A stretch of DNA of 64,000 bases from assembly GCF_020740795.1 (NCBI RefSeq), contig NC_067293.1, positions 19,906,378 through 19,970,377 on the forward strand. Direction: 5' to 3'. A program made the translations under genes and the position numbers. Below the pieces are notes generated by a model that was not told where the DNA came from, did not search any database, and saw nothing but the letters and a program-made list of their open reading frames with translations. Shown here piece after piece: positions 49,717 to 60,500 of the stretch (within the stretch, counting starts at the first letter, position 1; the number at the start of each line of letters is the position of its first letter). Origin of the DNA: Apus apus. Its lineage: Eukaryota; Chordata; Aves; Apodiformes; Apodidae.

Positions 49717-51482
49717 AATGTGGCTGGAGAAAAATGGGCAGAGACCTGTCAGTTCTATGGATGTGCCTTGGGAGCTCCCACAGAAAGAGTCCCAGCAACA
49801 ACTCTGGGATTATGTCTGCTGTATTTATGTCTAAAATCCAATCTGTGAACAAGGTGTTGTGATCAAACTTCTTGTCTGCTGTAAGATTGGCAATTTCATA
49901 TGATTTCAGCATGATGACTTGAAAACAAAGGCCTTGATGGCCCAAATATTTTCCTGTGATTTATTCTGCAGTGGTCTGCAGAGGTACAAAGCATGCAGGT
50001 TTGCAGAACATGAAGGAAACTGCCAAGTGCTACAGTTTAAACAGCTTTGGAAATTAGTTCCACTTCTTCCCAACCATTGCATTGCCCAGAGCAGTTACAG
50101 GCTGCTCCACCTCTGCCCTGGCTGGTCACTGGTGAAACTGGTTCTGTTCTTCTCTGAGTTTAAACTATAAATGAGTGGGGTCATTATTTCACTTCAACAT
50201 TTATAGCTTTGTTGCCTGCAACCATATTTCTGCCTGGCTCTGGGAAGCACGAGTGCTGGTCCTTCCTGGCCGGATGACGATGTTGGTAGGAGCTCACGGG
50301 GGACCAGGGGTCAGAGCTGTTTTACAATGCAAATGCTAACTCAAATAAAGCTAATGTTTCTCTTTAGCTTCAGCCATGCATTTCCCTTTATGATTTCTTT
50401 TGGGCATCCAGCTTATTACAAAGGTGCTGTTCTCTGCTTACCAATTCCCCCTTGGCAGCTCTCCTGCTAGGGCAGCATTGAGCTTCCATTGGGATTGCCC
50501 CATGGAAGAGGCAGTCTCAGTGCCAGCAGAGACTGAATTTCACCAGGGGCTGGAATTTCGGTATGAAGTCCTCGACCTGGCTGCCACCCTGCCTGGCAGG
50601 TCTGAGCAGAGCAGTCCTGCAAGCCCTGCAGCATCCCCTCCTGTGCACACACAGAGCTGCTGCTTGGCCCAGGGATGCTGTGGCAGGTCACACTACAATG
50701 AGAACAGGGTGGAAGAGGTGTACAGGACCCCACACCAGCATTTACCCTGTTTCACTGAGCAGCAGCCTTTGTACAGCAAGGAAAAGTTCTTGGGTGCTCT
50801 TCTGTAGTGCCAACAGCTACATTTTCAGTTGGTGTTGAGTGTTTTCAACCTGAAATGGCTTTGCAGCCCACAGAATGCAAGGAGCAGCAGTGGAGCACGG
50901 CCACAGCAGGAGCAAGCACAGCAACCACAGAGGGGAGAAGTGCTCAGCTGGATGGTGGAGGAGAAGAAGCAGGCAGAGCTGCCCAGCTGACACCCCAACC
51001 AGCCTTTCTGTGCCACTGGGGTTGGAGTTTTACTAAAGAACATGAGTCAGCCAAACCCTGAGTACAGATCTCGTGAAGCAGTAGAGCACTAATACACCCT
51101 AGCTCCTAAGAAAGACTTGGTCTCCCACTACTTCCTCTTCCCAGGTCCTTCCTCTCCGTGCAAGGATCTGTCTGACCTCACTTACCTCCAGGTTTTGGGC
51201 AGATTTGTGCAACCTTTTTCCAACATGCTAAAAAGTGATAATGGGCAGGAGAAATTAAGAGCAACGTGAAACTCTGCAGGGACTCACATGTGGAAGGCAA
51301 ATGACTTTGTGCTGCACCCCCAGCAATGCTGGGCTGTGGCTCTGCTGCAGGGGAAGGGTGGTGGGAGCCATGGTGTGGCCTGGGGCACATTCATTCCATC
51401 TGGGTTAATTTATCTGCAAATGCCACATGGTGTAGGAACGGCCCTGGTAGTGATTGTTAATGAGGTATTTCTGTCCTGTACC
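49717..51482. other. Intergenic between CR1 and LTR
   Basis: Unique sequence; no gene or repeat recognised. Confidence 0.5.
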
Positions 51483-52285
51483 TGTTCTGGTTTGGTTTGG
51501 TGGGTTTTTTGGTAGTGGGGGAAGGGCCCCAGAGGTGGCTCCTGTAAGAAGCTGAGAAGCTGCCCCTGCTCCAAACCAGCCAAGGAGCCACTGGAGGGAC
51601 AACAGATGAACCTCTGCCATTAGCATATTAAAGAACAGCTGTAACACCTGAGCAGAGAAGGAGAAGGAGAAGAGCTGTGCTGGGGAAGGAGAGCGGTGCT
51701 GATGGTTGGTGAGGAAGAAGAGGAAGAAGGTGCCCGAGCAGCAGTTTCCCTGCAGCCCATGGGGAGATGGCAGCTGTGCCCCTGCACTCATGGAGGAACA
51801 TGGTGGAACATTCCCTGAAGGTGCCAGGAGGGGGGAACTTGGCCAGTGGGCTTGGGTTTTGTGGCCAGTGGGCTGGGCTGGTGCAGCTGTGGAAGCCCCC
51901 GGGCAGGGGAGGTGCCTGTTCCCGACCAGCCCGTGACTCTGCGGGCAGCGCTGGAGCAGCTCCGGGGCTGGTGGGAAGGGCTGATGGAGCAGAGGTTGGT
52001 GGAGGACTCTGCCATGGGAGGGACCCGTGGGGAAGCAGGGCAGGACTGTCAGGAATCCTGCTTCCTGAGGGGGAAGGAGCAGCAGGAACCACCAGCCTGT
52101 GAACTGACTCTAAACCCCATCCCCTGTGCCTGGGGGGAAGGAGGGAGAGAAACCGGGAGCAAAGGGATTTGGGAGGGGTGGGGTAACGTGTGTGAGCCCT
52201 GCTCTGGGGGTGTCTGTATTAAATTATTTATTTTTTTCCCCCCAAGTTGAGTCTGTTCTGCCCATGACCTTAATCAGTGAAGAAC
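51483..52285 (+). mobile_element. Solo LTR of an avian endogenous retrovirus, 3' end apparently truncated
   Basis: It starts TGTTCTGGTTTGGTTTGG and has a LTR-like layout: purine-rich U3, GC-rich middle, a poly-T-rich stretch near 52220-52240, then ttgagtctgttctgcccatg at 52247-52266. From memory this last phrase is characteristic of ERVL-like LTRs abundant in songbirds. The usual final part is missing or unrecognisable after about 52285. I see no internal gag/pol sequence on either side, so it is a solo LTR. Frames of up to 154 codons across it are not viral genes. Confidence 0.7.
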
Positions 52286-55200
52286 AGCCACGGGGCTGCT
52301 TCTCTGTTGTTGTGTTGGGCCAAAACCACCACAGCAAGGAAAACGCTTCTGATGTGGAAAGTGGCTTCCCAGGGCAAAACGCAGCCCCAGCTGGCAGTGA
52401 GCTGTGGTGAGGTCTGGGCTCTGCTCTACCAGCTGACAAGGATCAGGGCCAGACCTCTGGCTCTGTGGCAGTGCAGCTCTGGAGAGGAAAGCCCCTGGAG
52501 CTGCGTGTGCAGGAGCAAGACCCAGCCACACGGAGTTCAACTCTGCTGGTCGCAGCGGGGCTCTCCTTTCTGAAGCGCAGCCCTGCCTGTCTCCTTTGGA
52601 GCCTTTGGGGCATTCCTCACAGCCCTCCAGTTCTGGGATCAAGCCAGTGCTCTCCACAACTCCAGCTTCAGCTCCTGGGTAGACTTGAGAATGGTTTGCT
52701 GGGGCTGGAGACCTCTGCAGTGTTGCTGTCATAGTGTCCTCCCTCAACCTTTTCTTCTCTGGCCTTCAGTGTCCCCACCTGCAAAGCTGACAGAACTGCT
52801 GCTTACCCAGCCAGGGGCACAGGAGGTTTAACTGAGCCCCCTTTAGTCCCAGCAGTGTTGGCAAGGAAGGGAAGGGACAGCTTTGCACCTCTGTGCATGG
52901 ACCTGCCACTCCACTCCCTTCTTTCACCTGTGCCTTCAGAGATTGTAAGGCAGAAAATGATAAAAGAAAAAAAAAATGCTCCACAAAACCCACTCTCTGC
53001 TCCTGTTGATGTAGTTTACTTTCATGGCAGGTTTTCCAAAGCAGTGTAGCCCCCAGGCTGGGGCACAGGGACTACAGCAACTGCTGTGGTAGCTGGGGAG
53101 GGTGGGCAAAGCCTGAGGTGCCACCTGGAGGACACACCCTGTGCAGGAGGGACCATCCAGGGCACTGTGGCTGTTTAGAGCAGGAATGATTCACAGGGGG
53201 ATCAGGAGCTGCAGTTTGCAGCCTTTCATCACAGAGCAGGGCGTGATGCTCTCCCTGCTGCCTTGTTCCCAGGGGATCTGATGCTGCCTCTGATGCTCCT
53301 GCTGCAGTTTCACATGAAATCAGTAATTTCCACCTATCTGGGTGGAAAAGTTGTTTCTGGGAGCTGTTAACTGGTCCCTACCAGGGAAGCAGACAAGGCA
53401 ATGTGTGGGTGTGGATGGATTTTCCAGGGGCAGCAAGAGCATGTCCAAATGTGTGTGGTGTTAATTACTCTTGTTTTCCTATAGTTCAGCAGGGAGAGGT
53501 TTCTCCTGCCCATTTGCTTAGCACTTGGCAGGCTCAAACCCATGACCTTCCCCCTTGTCTTCTTCTGCCAACTAAGAAATGAATTTTTTGGAGGAAGGTG
53601 TTTTCAAGTTCACTACCTCCAACTCATCTTAGCTATTAATATGGCTGATAATGGGACTGAACTTTGCTCAGGTTCCTTTTTTACCTTGCAAAACACCACT
53701 TAAAGTTGTCATTTGTCCAATTTGTCCTCTTCTCCATCTCCCTTCTGCCTCAAGGGCTGGCTCCAGGAACAGAAGGGGAATGCAAAGACCTGTCAAGGTG
53801 CTGCCTGCTGGGAGGTGCATCTGTGGTTTTAGGTGGGCTGATCCCCTGGGAGCCCTGATGGGACCATTCACTGCCCTGCAGGATGTGTGGTCAGCCTGGT
53901 TCCACGCTGGGTACAGGGAGCCCAGAGGAGCTGTGCCCATCCAGGGCAGAGCTGGCAGGGGGTGCTGCACAGGTTTGCTGCATCTTCTCTTATTTATAAA
54001 TGAACATGTTTACCAAAAAAGTTCTGTCACCCCAGGGTCAGGCAGTAAAGACACCTGAATTTCCTTCTTGTCCTTGAACCAGGACCCTCATGCCTGTTGC
54101 TGTGACTGCTGCACTGGGCAGGTGGCACATGCTCTGCCTGGAGAACTGCAGAGAGGATTTAATGAGGACACATGCACGATTCCAGCCTCTTGCCTGGCCC
54201 CAGACATGGTCCTGGTTTGACTAATCCTTCATGTCTCACCAGCACTGCCCTATTCCTGCAGGGTTTTTGGTCTGTCTAGAGCCAGTTGTTCAGCAGGGCT
54301 GTGGGCACGGGCTGCTGCTGAGAGGGTCCCTCCTCTGAAAAAGGCAGAGGGAGAAGCTGGGCAGCACCAGAGCTGAACCCCACAAACTAGGACAGTTGCT
54401 AAGGCTGCTCCAAGTTTAGCTCAGAAGATTTGGAGCTTGGCATGGAACGTGCAGCACAGGCACAAGGCTGCTCGCTCTGGTGAGCCCAGGTTGCAATGGG
54501 AGGAGAAACCTGCCTGTCCTTTTGGCAGGAGAGTGAGGAGGGGCAGGTGGGTAGGAAGAGGCTGCTGACTTAGGGGAAGGTGGATCAGTTTCACATCTAC
54601 CTCAGCCTGCTCCTCGGGAGCTGATTTCTCAAGTTGATGAGCACGTATTTCTCTATTATACAACTGAATCGCGGCTGTTCTGCTTCAGCTCAGCGTCCTG
54701 CCTCCCAGGCTGGGAGCAAGGCAGCAGGCTGGGACTGCTGGTGGATGGGTGAAAAAGCCCAGTAATGGCCCTGGGCTAATAATTCCATCCAAGTGATCGA
54801 GTCCTGCTGGCCTTGCCTGGCTGGGAGCAGAGCTGGGTGTGCGAGGTGTCACACATCAGCTGCCATCAACCCACCCCATGCCCACAGGAGGACGTGCAGC
54901 TGCTGGCCTCAGACACAGGCAGTCTCACCTCAAATGGAGGAGAAAAAAGCACCAGAGAAGTCAGGCTCGAGTGAGAACTGAGGCATCATTCCAGTGGGAA
55001 ACAAAGTAAAAGGGAAAAGCTGGCTTGGTTTGCTCAGAAGTGACATTTTCCAGGGAGAGGGGGAGGGGAAGGGGCTGCCCGATGGATGACTGCAGAGCTC
55101 TGCAGAGAGGTTAGACTTCAAAATCCTGGGTTATGAATCCACACCCCACAACTGCACGAGTCCTCTCCAAGCCCCTCGGGGCTCCATATCATGATGTATT

Positions 55201-55663
55201 GCTGGGCTTCACAGCCCAGAGATTGACTGCATGTGGGGAGTGTCCAAGACCCCAACGCCATCGGGGTGGGTGGTGGGAGGCCTGTCCCCAAGAGTTGGAT
55301 GGAGAGCGCTGCCAAAAAGAGTCAGATGAAATGTTTTGGCCCATCGATGACCTCCATGCTAAGAAATGCAAGCTTGGTGTAAAGATGCTGACAGCCTGCA
55401 GGAGCACGGGGAGAGAAAGCTGAAAGGCTCTGAGAGTGCAAAGCGCTGGTCAAGGGCTGGAGCAAAGAGTGGGCCCTGGAGATGTACTGGAGAGCTACAA
55501 GAACTGCAGCTTGGATGAAGAGCAGTGAAATGTGGGGTCTATCTAAGAGATGACGGGTGCCCCCAGGTTTCCTGAGGGGAGCAGGCTCTGCTGTTGGGTT
55601 GGAAGCAACACAGGATACGAAGAGGGATGCCTTTTTGCACCAGGTGCAAAGCCAGAAGGCACT
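52286..55663. other. Intergenic: no gene seen
   Basis: Unique, moderately GC-rich sequence after the LTR; the open frames are short and inconsistent. An A9 run at 52969-52977 is the only low-complexity feature. Confidence 0.5.
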
Positions 55664-56112
55664 TCACAGAATCACAGAATGTCAGGGGTTGGAAGGGGCC
55701 TCCAAAGGTCATCAAGTCCAATCCCCCAGGTAGAGCAGGACCACCACAGAGTCTAGGGCAGGTCACTCAGAAAGGCATCCAGACAAGTCTAGAAAGTTTC
55801 CAGAGGAGACTCCACAGCCTCTCTGGGCAGCCTGTCCCAGGGCTCTGTCACCCTCACAGGAAAGAAGTTCTTCCTCATGTTGAGGTGGAACTTCCTGGGC
55901 TCCAGTTTGAATCCATTGCCCCTTGTCTTGCCACAGGGCACAAGTGAAAAGAGATTGGCCCCTCCTTCTTGACACCCACCCTTCAGATATTTATATACAT
56001 TACAAAGATCCCTTCTTAGTCTTCTCTTCTCTAGATTAAACAGCCCCAGGTCTCTCAGCCTTTCCTTGTAGAACAGGTGTTCCAGTCCCTTCATCATCCT
56101 TCTGGGACCCTT
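55664..56112 (-). mobile_element. CR1 LINE, 3' fragment, antisense
   Basis: It begins with the reverse tail tcacagaatcacagaatg and encodes, on the - strand, CR1 RT C-terminal sequence (LGLFNLEKRRLRRDL, then VTEPWDRLPREAVESP). It belongs to a different subfamily from the 5.8 kb copy (taggtagagcaggacc-type 3' UTR). It lies 1.4 kb upstream of the receptor start. Confidence 0.92.
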
Positions 56113-57051
56113 TTTCCTTCAACGTGCAGGAAAGGGGTGTCAGTACCAATGACAAGCAGGAATAGGGACAGAAACAGCTGTTGGCTCGTTTTAGAAGCAT
56201 CAACAAGAATTTGGATTAATTATTTGATAATGTGCAAATAAAAGGGGGATACATGTGTCATTTAATCCCACACACTGATGTCTCCAGGCTGAGGGGAGGT
56301 GGGACAGCAGGTCCTGTGACCTGAGTCAAGATTTTGTTTTCCAGCAGCAGGAGAGGGGCTAATTTTTTACAGATTTTTCTGGACCAGTATTGAGGCTTTG
56401 GAAGTGCTGGGGAAAGGAGACCCCAAGGAGAGATGCAGACAGGCTGGGAGACGGGATGGAGAGCAAAGGCAGGGTTGGGGTTTGTTCCAGGGCCTCCTCT
56501 CCTCCCTCCCACTTTGCAGCTGTGAAATGCCAGTTCTTCTCCTTCCTCCTCAGGAATCTGGTGAACTTGGCCCAGGAGCTGGGGCAGGGCTGCCCCCCCA
56601 TGCCCCACAGCCTGCAAAGGGGGTGGCTGTGCCACCATTGGTCCCTGGACGCTTTGGAGCCACCAATGGCACAGAACAGCTGCCTGGTGACAGTGGAGGG
56701 ACCTGTGCCCAGGGGGGCTGCTCAGAACCCCCTTATCTTCCTCTCTGCTCACCCCCCTGAAGTACTGAGGAGGGGGCTGGAGGGGCCCCAGGCAGCCTGG
56801 GGATGGGGGTAGGGGGACCACAACATCAGCAGGGAGAATGAGGCAGAGGTAGGCACCAGCCCCCCTGGTCTGAGTACTGGATGAAGGCTCAGGGGTGGGG
56901 TCTGCCCTGTCCCCTCACCAGGACTGGTGACTGGGGCAAGGATGGGACAGGGACCCCCAAGAATGCCACAACTCGGTCACATCCATCAGGCCACAGGACA
57001 CGGGTGGATGCAGGTGCTGGCAGCAGAGGGCCCTCTTGAAGGGGAAGTGTC
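56113..57051. other. Region upstream of the receptor gene
   Basis: Unique sequence between a CR1 and the polypyrimidine tract. The inverted repeat CAGGTC-CTGT-GACCTG at 56308-56323 resembles a nuclear-receptor half-site pair with non-canonical spacing. No exon is recognised. Confidence 0.45.
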
Positions 57052-57127
57052 CTTCACCCTCCTCCTCCTCCTCCTTCTCCTCCTCCTCCTTCTTCTCCTC
57101 CTTCTCCTCCTCCTGCTCCTGCTCCTC
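57052..57127 (+). repeat. Polypyrimidine (CTC/CTT)n tract
   Basis: About 75 bp of ctc, ctt and ctg triplets lying 380 bp upstream of the receptor ATG. The polyleucine and polyserine (+) and polyglutamate (-) frames over it are low-complexity artefacts. Confidence 0.93.
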
Positions 57128-57279
57128 CCCGGGCTGGCCCTGGAGCCCCTGGGGTGTGCACACCAGGGTGTCCTTGGGCAGGAGGGACAGCACAGCCCCC
57201 CACTGCCCCCGGGCTGGGGGGCACAGGTGAAGGCCTGGATCCATTCTCATCTCCTCCCCTTGTCCTGCACACCCCCTGG

Positions 57280-57503
57280 CTGGATGTTGTGCCCGCTGAG
57301 GTGCTGCAGATCTCCTGACCGCGGCCGATGGAGACACAGAGTGTGCGGCTTCTCGGGGACCGGTGACTACCTGTAGCATCCCCAGCCTGTGTGCTCCTGG
57401 GAGACGTTAGAGAGGACCCAGCAGCTTCTCCCCCTTCCCTTTCCCTCCTGCCTGCAGCCCAGGAGGGCTCGGAGCCCCGTGGGGCCGGGGCTGCCCCGCC
57501 AAC
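57280..57503 (+). promoter_or_regulatory. Probable promoter/5' UTR region of the RXFP-type receptor
   Basis: About 220 bp immediately upstream of the receptor ATG is locally CpG-richer than the surroundings (ccgcggccg near 57320, cggggaccgg near 57355) and includes a pyrimidine-rich stretch before the GC-rich leader. I see no TATA box. This is inference from position and base composition; part of it is likely 5' UTR. Confidence 0.35.
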
Positions 57504-57552
57504 ATGCGGCTGCTCCTCCTCCTTCTGCCACCGCTTTTCTGTGCTGCTACAA
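57504..57552 (+). CDS. RXFP2-like: RXFP-type receptor exon 1: signal peptide
   Basis: The ATG at 57504 starts [16 protein letters not shown], a short but good signal peptide: one arginine, a run of leucines, then Cys-Ala-Ala before the likely cleavage site. The exon ends at 57552 before a consensus GTAAGT donor, leaving phase 1 (one base of codon 17). That phase joins exactly to the LDLa exon at 60186 to make Lys17. The segment upstream of the ATG is GC-rich (gccgcc-type context). The transcription start is not visible, and an extra upstream 5' UTR exon is possible. Confidence 0.72.
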
Positions 57553-60500
57553 GTAAGTGGCTGATTTTGTGTGTCAGGGCATCCCAGGTGGGGAGGAGAC
57601 CTCCATGGCATATGGAGTGGTTTGTGTTGGGATTTTGATACAGATCCTGGCACCTGGCATGGGGATGCTTGAAAGAGCTGTGCGAGGAGCTTGTGTGCCT
57701 GGTGACGCTGCTCTCAGCACCGCTTGCTCTTCACTCTTCTGGGCATCAGCATTGCCTGTCAGCCCAGAATTGGCTGCAAACTGGGATTCTGCCTCCAGTT
57801 AAGAGCGGAGTGAGCAAGCAAGGAAGCAGAGAGGGGGGAAAAGCCAGCTGCCACACCGATGGTATGGTCTGAAAGGGAGAGAGCTGTGGACAGAAACGGG
57901 ATTGAGAATGGACAATACTTGCAGGAAGGTCAGAAGGGGGATGGTGGGAAGACAGGAGCTCAATTCTGTTTTGCTCTGGTTTGCTGTGGTTTACCTTCGT
58001 GGCTGGCAATGCAAACTGTCCCCTCCTGGCTGTGGGAGAGAGGGGGGCTGAAGCTTTCTCTCCAACCAAACCACTAATTCTTTGTGTCTGCTTTAGAACT
58101 GCTTGTTTCAGGTGCAGCTCAGCCCTCCTTGGTACAGGAACTGTGAAGGGATAGTGTGGGAAGGGGCCTGCAGTGCTGGGTGGGACACAGGGGGGACACA
58201 CCATGGTGAGGAAGACCTGGGCTCTGGGACTTCCCTGGCAGAACTTAGATGGATTCTTTGCAGGCAGAGGCAGTGCAGACCCAAGGGGTGTGTCATTCAG
58301 CCTCTCAGTTTCTAGAGGATTTGGTCAGGGCTGTTTTCTTGGCGGTGTGTGGGCCTTGTGAAAAGTCACGGCAGATGCTGAGCTTAATCCCAGCTCCATT
58401 TGGCTGCCTCCTCTGGCTGTGCTTCCTTCTGTGCCCCGCAGAGCCAGGCAGGAGGGTCCCTGTGGTGACACTGCCCGTGCCCACCCCATCCTGCCACTGC
58501 CAGAGAAGGTCCCTTTATCTTATAGGCAGCATCAACCCAAATCAGTGCTTTCCCTTGCCTCAAGCACACACTTTTCCTCTTTTCTTTTTTAAATTTTTAT
58601 TTATATTTTTTATATTCCACCTTCTCCTTCCCTGTCTCTGGCTGTTCTCTGGTCTCTGCCCTGCACAGTCACTGGTCTCTGCTGCCCTAGGGGGGGTTAA
58701 TGCAGAATGCAGTCCAATGGGAGGGACTGGAAAGCAGCACTTTGGAGGGAAATCTGGGGCTTGAGCATCATTCCTGAACAAAAATAGGAGCTATCTGTGT
58801 TTGTATGTATAAGAAAATATATGTATAAACTCTGCTCTCATAGTATTTACATAGTTCTGTGTGCAGATACTTTCTCTGCAATTGGGACCTGGAGACTCTA
58901 GGAAGGTTCCTGTTGCCTTCCTGAGACACTCCCTGGACAACTAGAAATGGGACTGAGACAGGAAAAAATCTCTCTGGAGGAACTTGATCTCAGGGCTGGG
59001 GTCAGACCTGTTTCCATTTGCAGGACTTGCAGAGGGACAGGAACATGCAGGGCTGAGAGCAGAAGCCAGGGCTCCTGCACCATCCCAGCCCTTCCAGATT
59101 CCTGTTTTCTTACTCTATCATCGCCCAGTGATGGAGGTTGGCTGGTCCCCTGCAAGTGCTCATGGAGGTCCTGAGCAAGCTCCAGCTCTGCTGCTGCAGC
59201 AGGAGCCCTCCTGGCACTGCACCCATAGCTGTGGCCAGGACCCTGCAGATCCCACTCTGAGCACCCACAGGACCTCTCATGTTGAGGAGCAGCTTCCCAC
59301 AGGTTCTCCACACTGGTGCACAGCACAGATATCAGCTGTTCTGACACAAACATAACTTTATTTAGTTTTTTGCACGTGATTTTTTTTATTTGGTGTGATC
59401 TGCCAGCATGAGGTGTTTTTAATAACTATTTAATAAATATGCCTCAGGGAGGTGGTGGAGTCACCACCCCCGGATGTGTTGCAGGGTTGTTTGGATGTGG
59501 TGTTGGTGGATGTGGTTTAGGGGAGAAGTTTGTAGAGTAGGGATGATGGTTGGACTTGGTGATCCCAAGGGGCTTCTCCAACCTGAATAGTTCTATGATT
59601 TGTGATTCTGTGATATAACCCTTTCATGGAAACATTAACTCTCAACAGTTAGACATTAACTATTACACTTGGCTCCAATGTTTGTTGTTTCCCCTGCCTA
59701 GGAGAAACTGGTGCTAAGGGAAATCCAAAGGAGCAGCCACACAGGATGAGTTTGTCCATCTTGCCACACACAAATTTTGTGCATGCCCTCTATGAGAGGG
59801 CAGCATTGGCTGCTCCATCCCAGGCACTGCCCCCTCTTTGCTTGCTCTCCCTGTGGTATTTGCCTACACCCTGTCCCAAAGCTGGTGGCATCCAGAGAGC
59901 ACCAGCCCTCACCACTCCCCTCCCAGCTTTGAGGGGACCAAAATCTGTTCTTTACAAGTAAGCCCCTGCTGTACCTAGAGACTGACCCACCATCAGGCAG
60001 GAGATCTCAAGGCCATGTCTATCCTCTTGGAGAGGTTTTGGTTTCACAAAGCAGAACCAAGTCCCTGGAGCTGGGCACAGAGCAGGATGTAGCCCCAGGA
60101 ACTCGGTGCCCCGAAGGGATGGGGCAGCATCTGCAAGGGGCCTGGGGGCTTCCCAGGTGCTGAGCATCTCCTCTTCCTTGGACAGAGCCTCCCCTGATCC
60201 TCTCCCAGCGGGATGAGTGTCCCTTGGGGCAGTTTCCCTGTGGCAACCTCTCCTCCTGCCTGCCCCAGGCCCTGCACTGCAACGGGGAGGATGACTGCGG
60301 CAACGGGGCTGACGAGGAGAACTGTGGTAAGCAGCAACCCCTGGGAGGGGGGGATGTCCTCAGTGGGATACCCCCCAGGCCTGGGAACACCAGGATCTGG
60401 GACCATGAGTGCAATTAGAGCAGAGATTGCTCTTCCCCTGGGAAGTGTGAAGAATCCTGGATCTGTTTGGTTATCCAGCCACTTCCTCAGCTCTTGGCGT

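Noticed and set aside
51405..52250. Frames of 110-154 codons that could be taken for retroviral proteins
   Set aside because: They lie within LTR sequence and show no gag, pol or env features.
56915..57653. ORFs with polyglutamate or polyleucine near the receptor start
   Set aside because: They come from the CTC/CTT tract; the real exon 1 is the short signal peptide at 57504.
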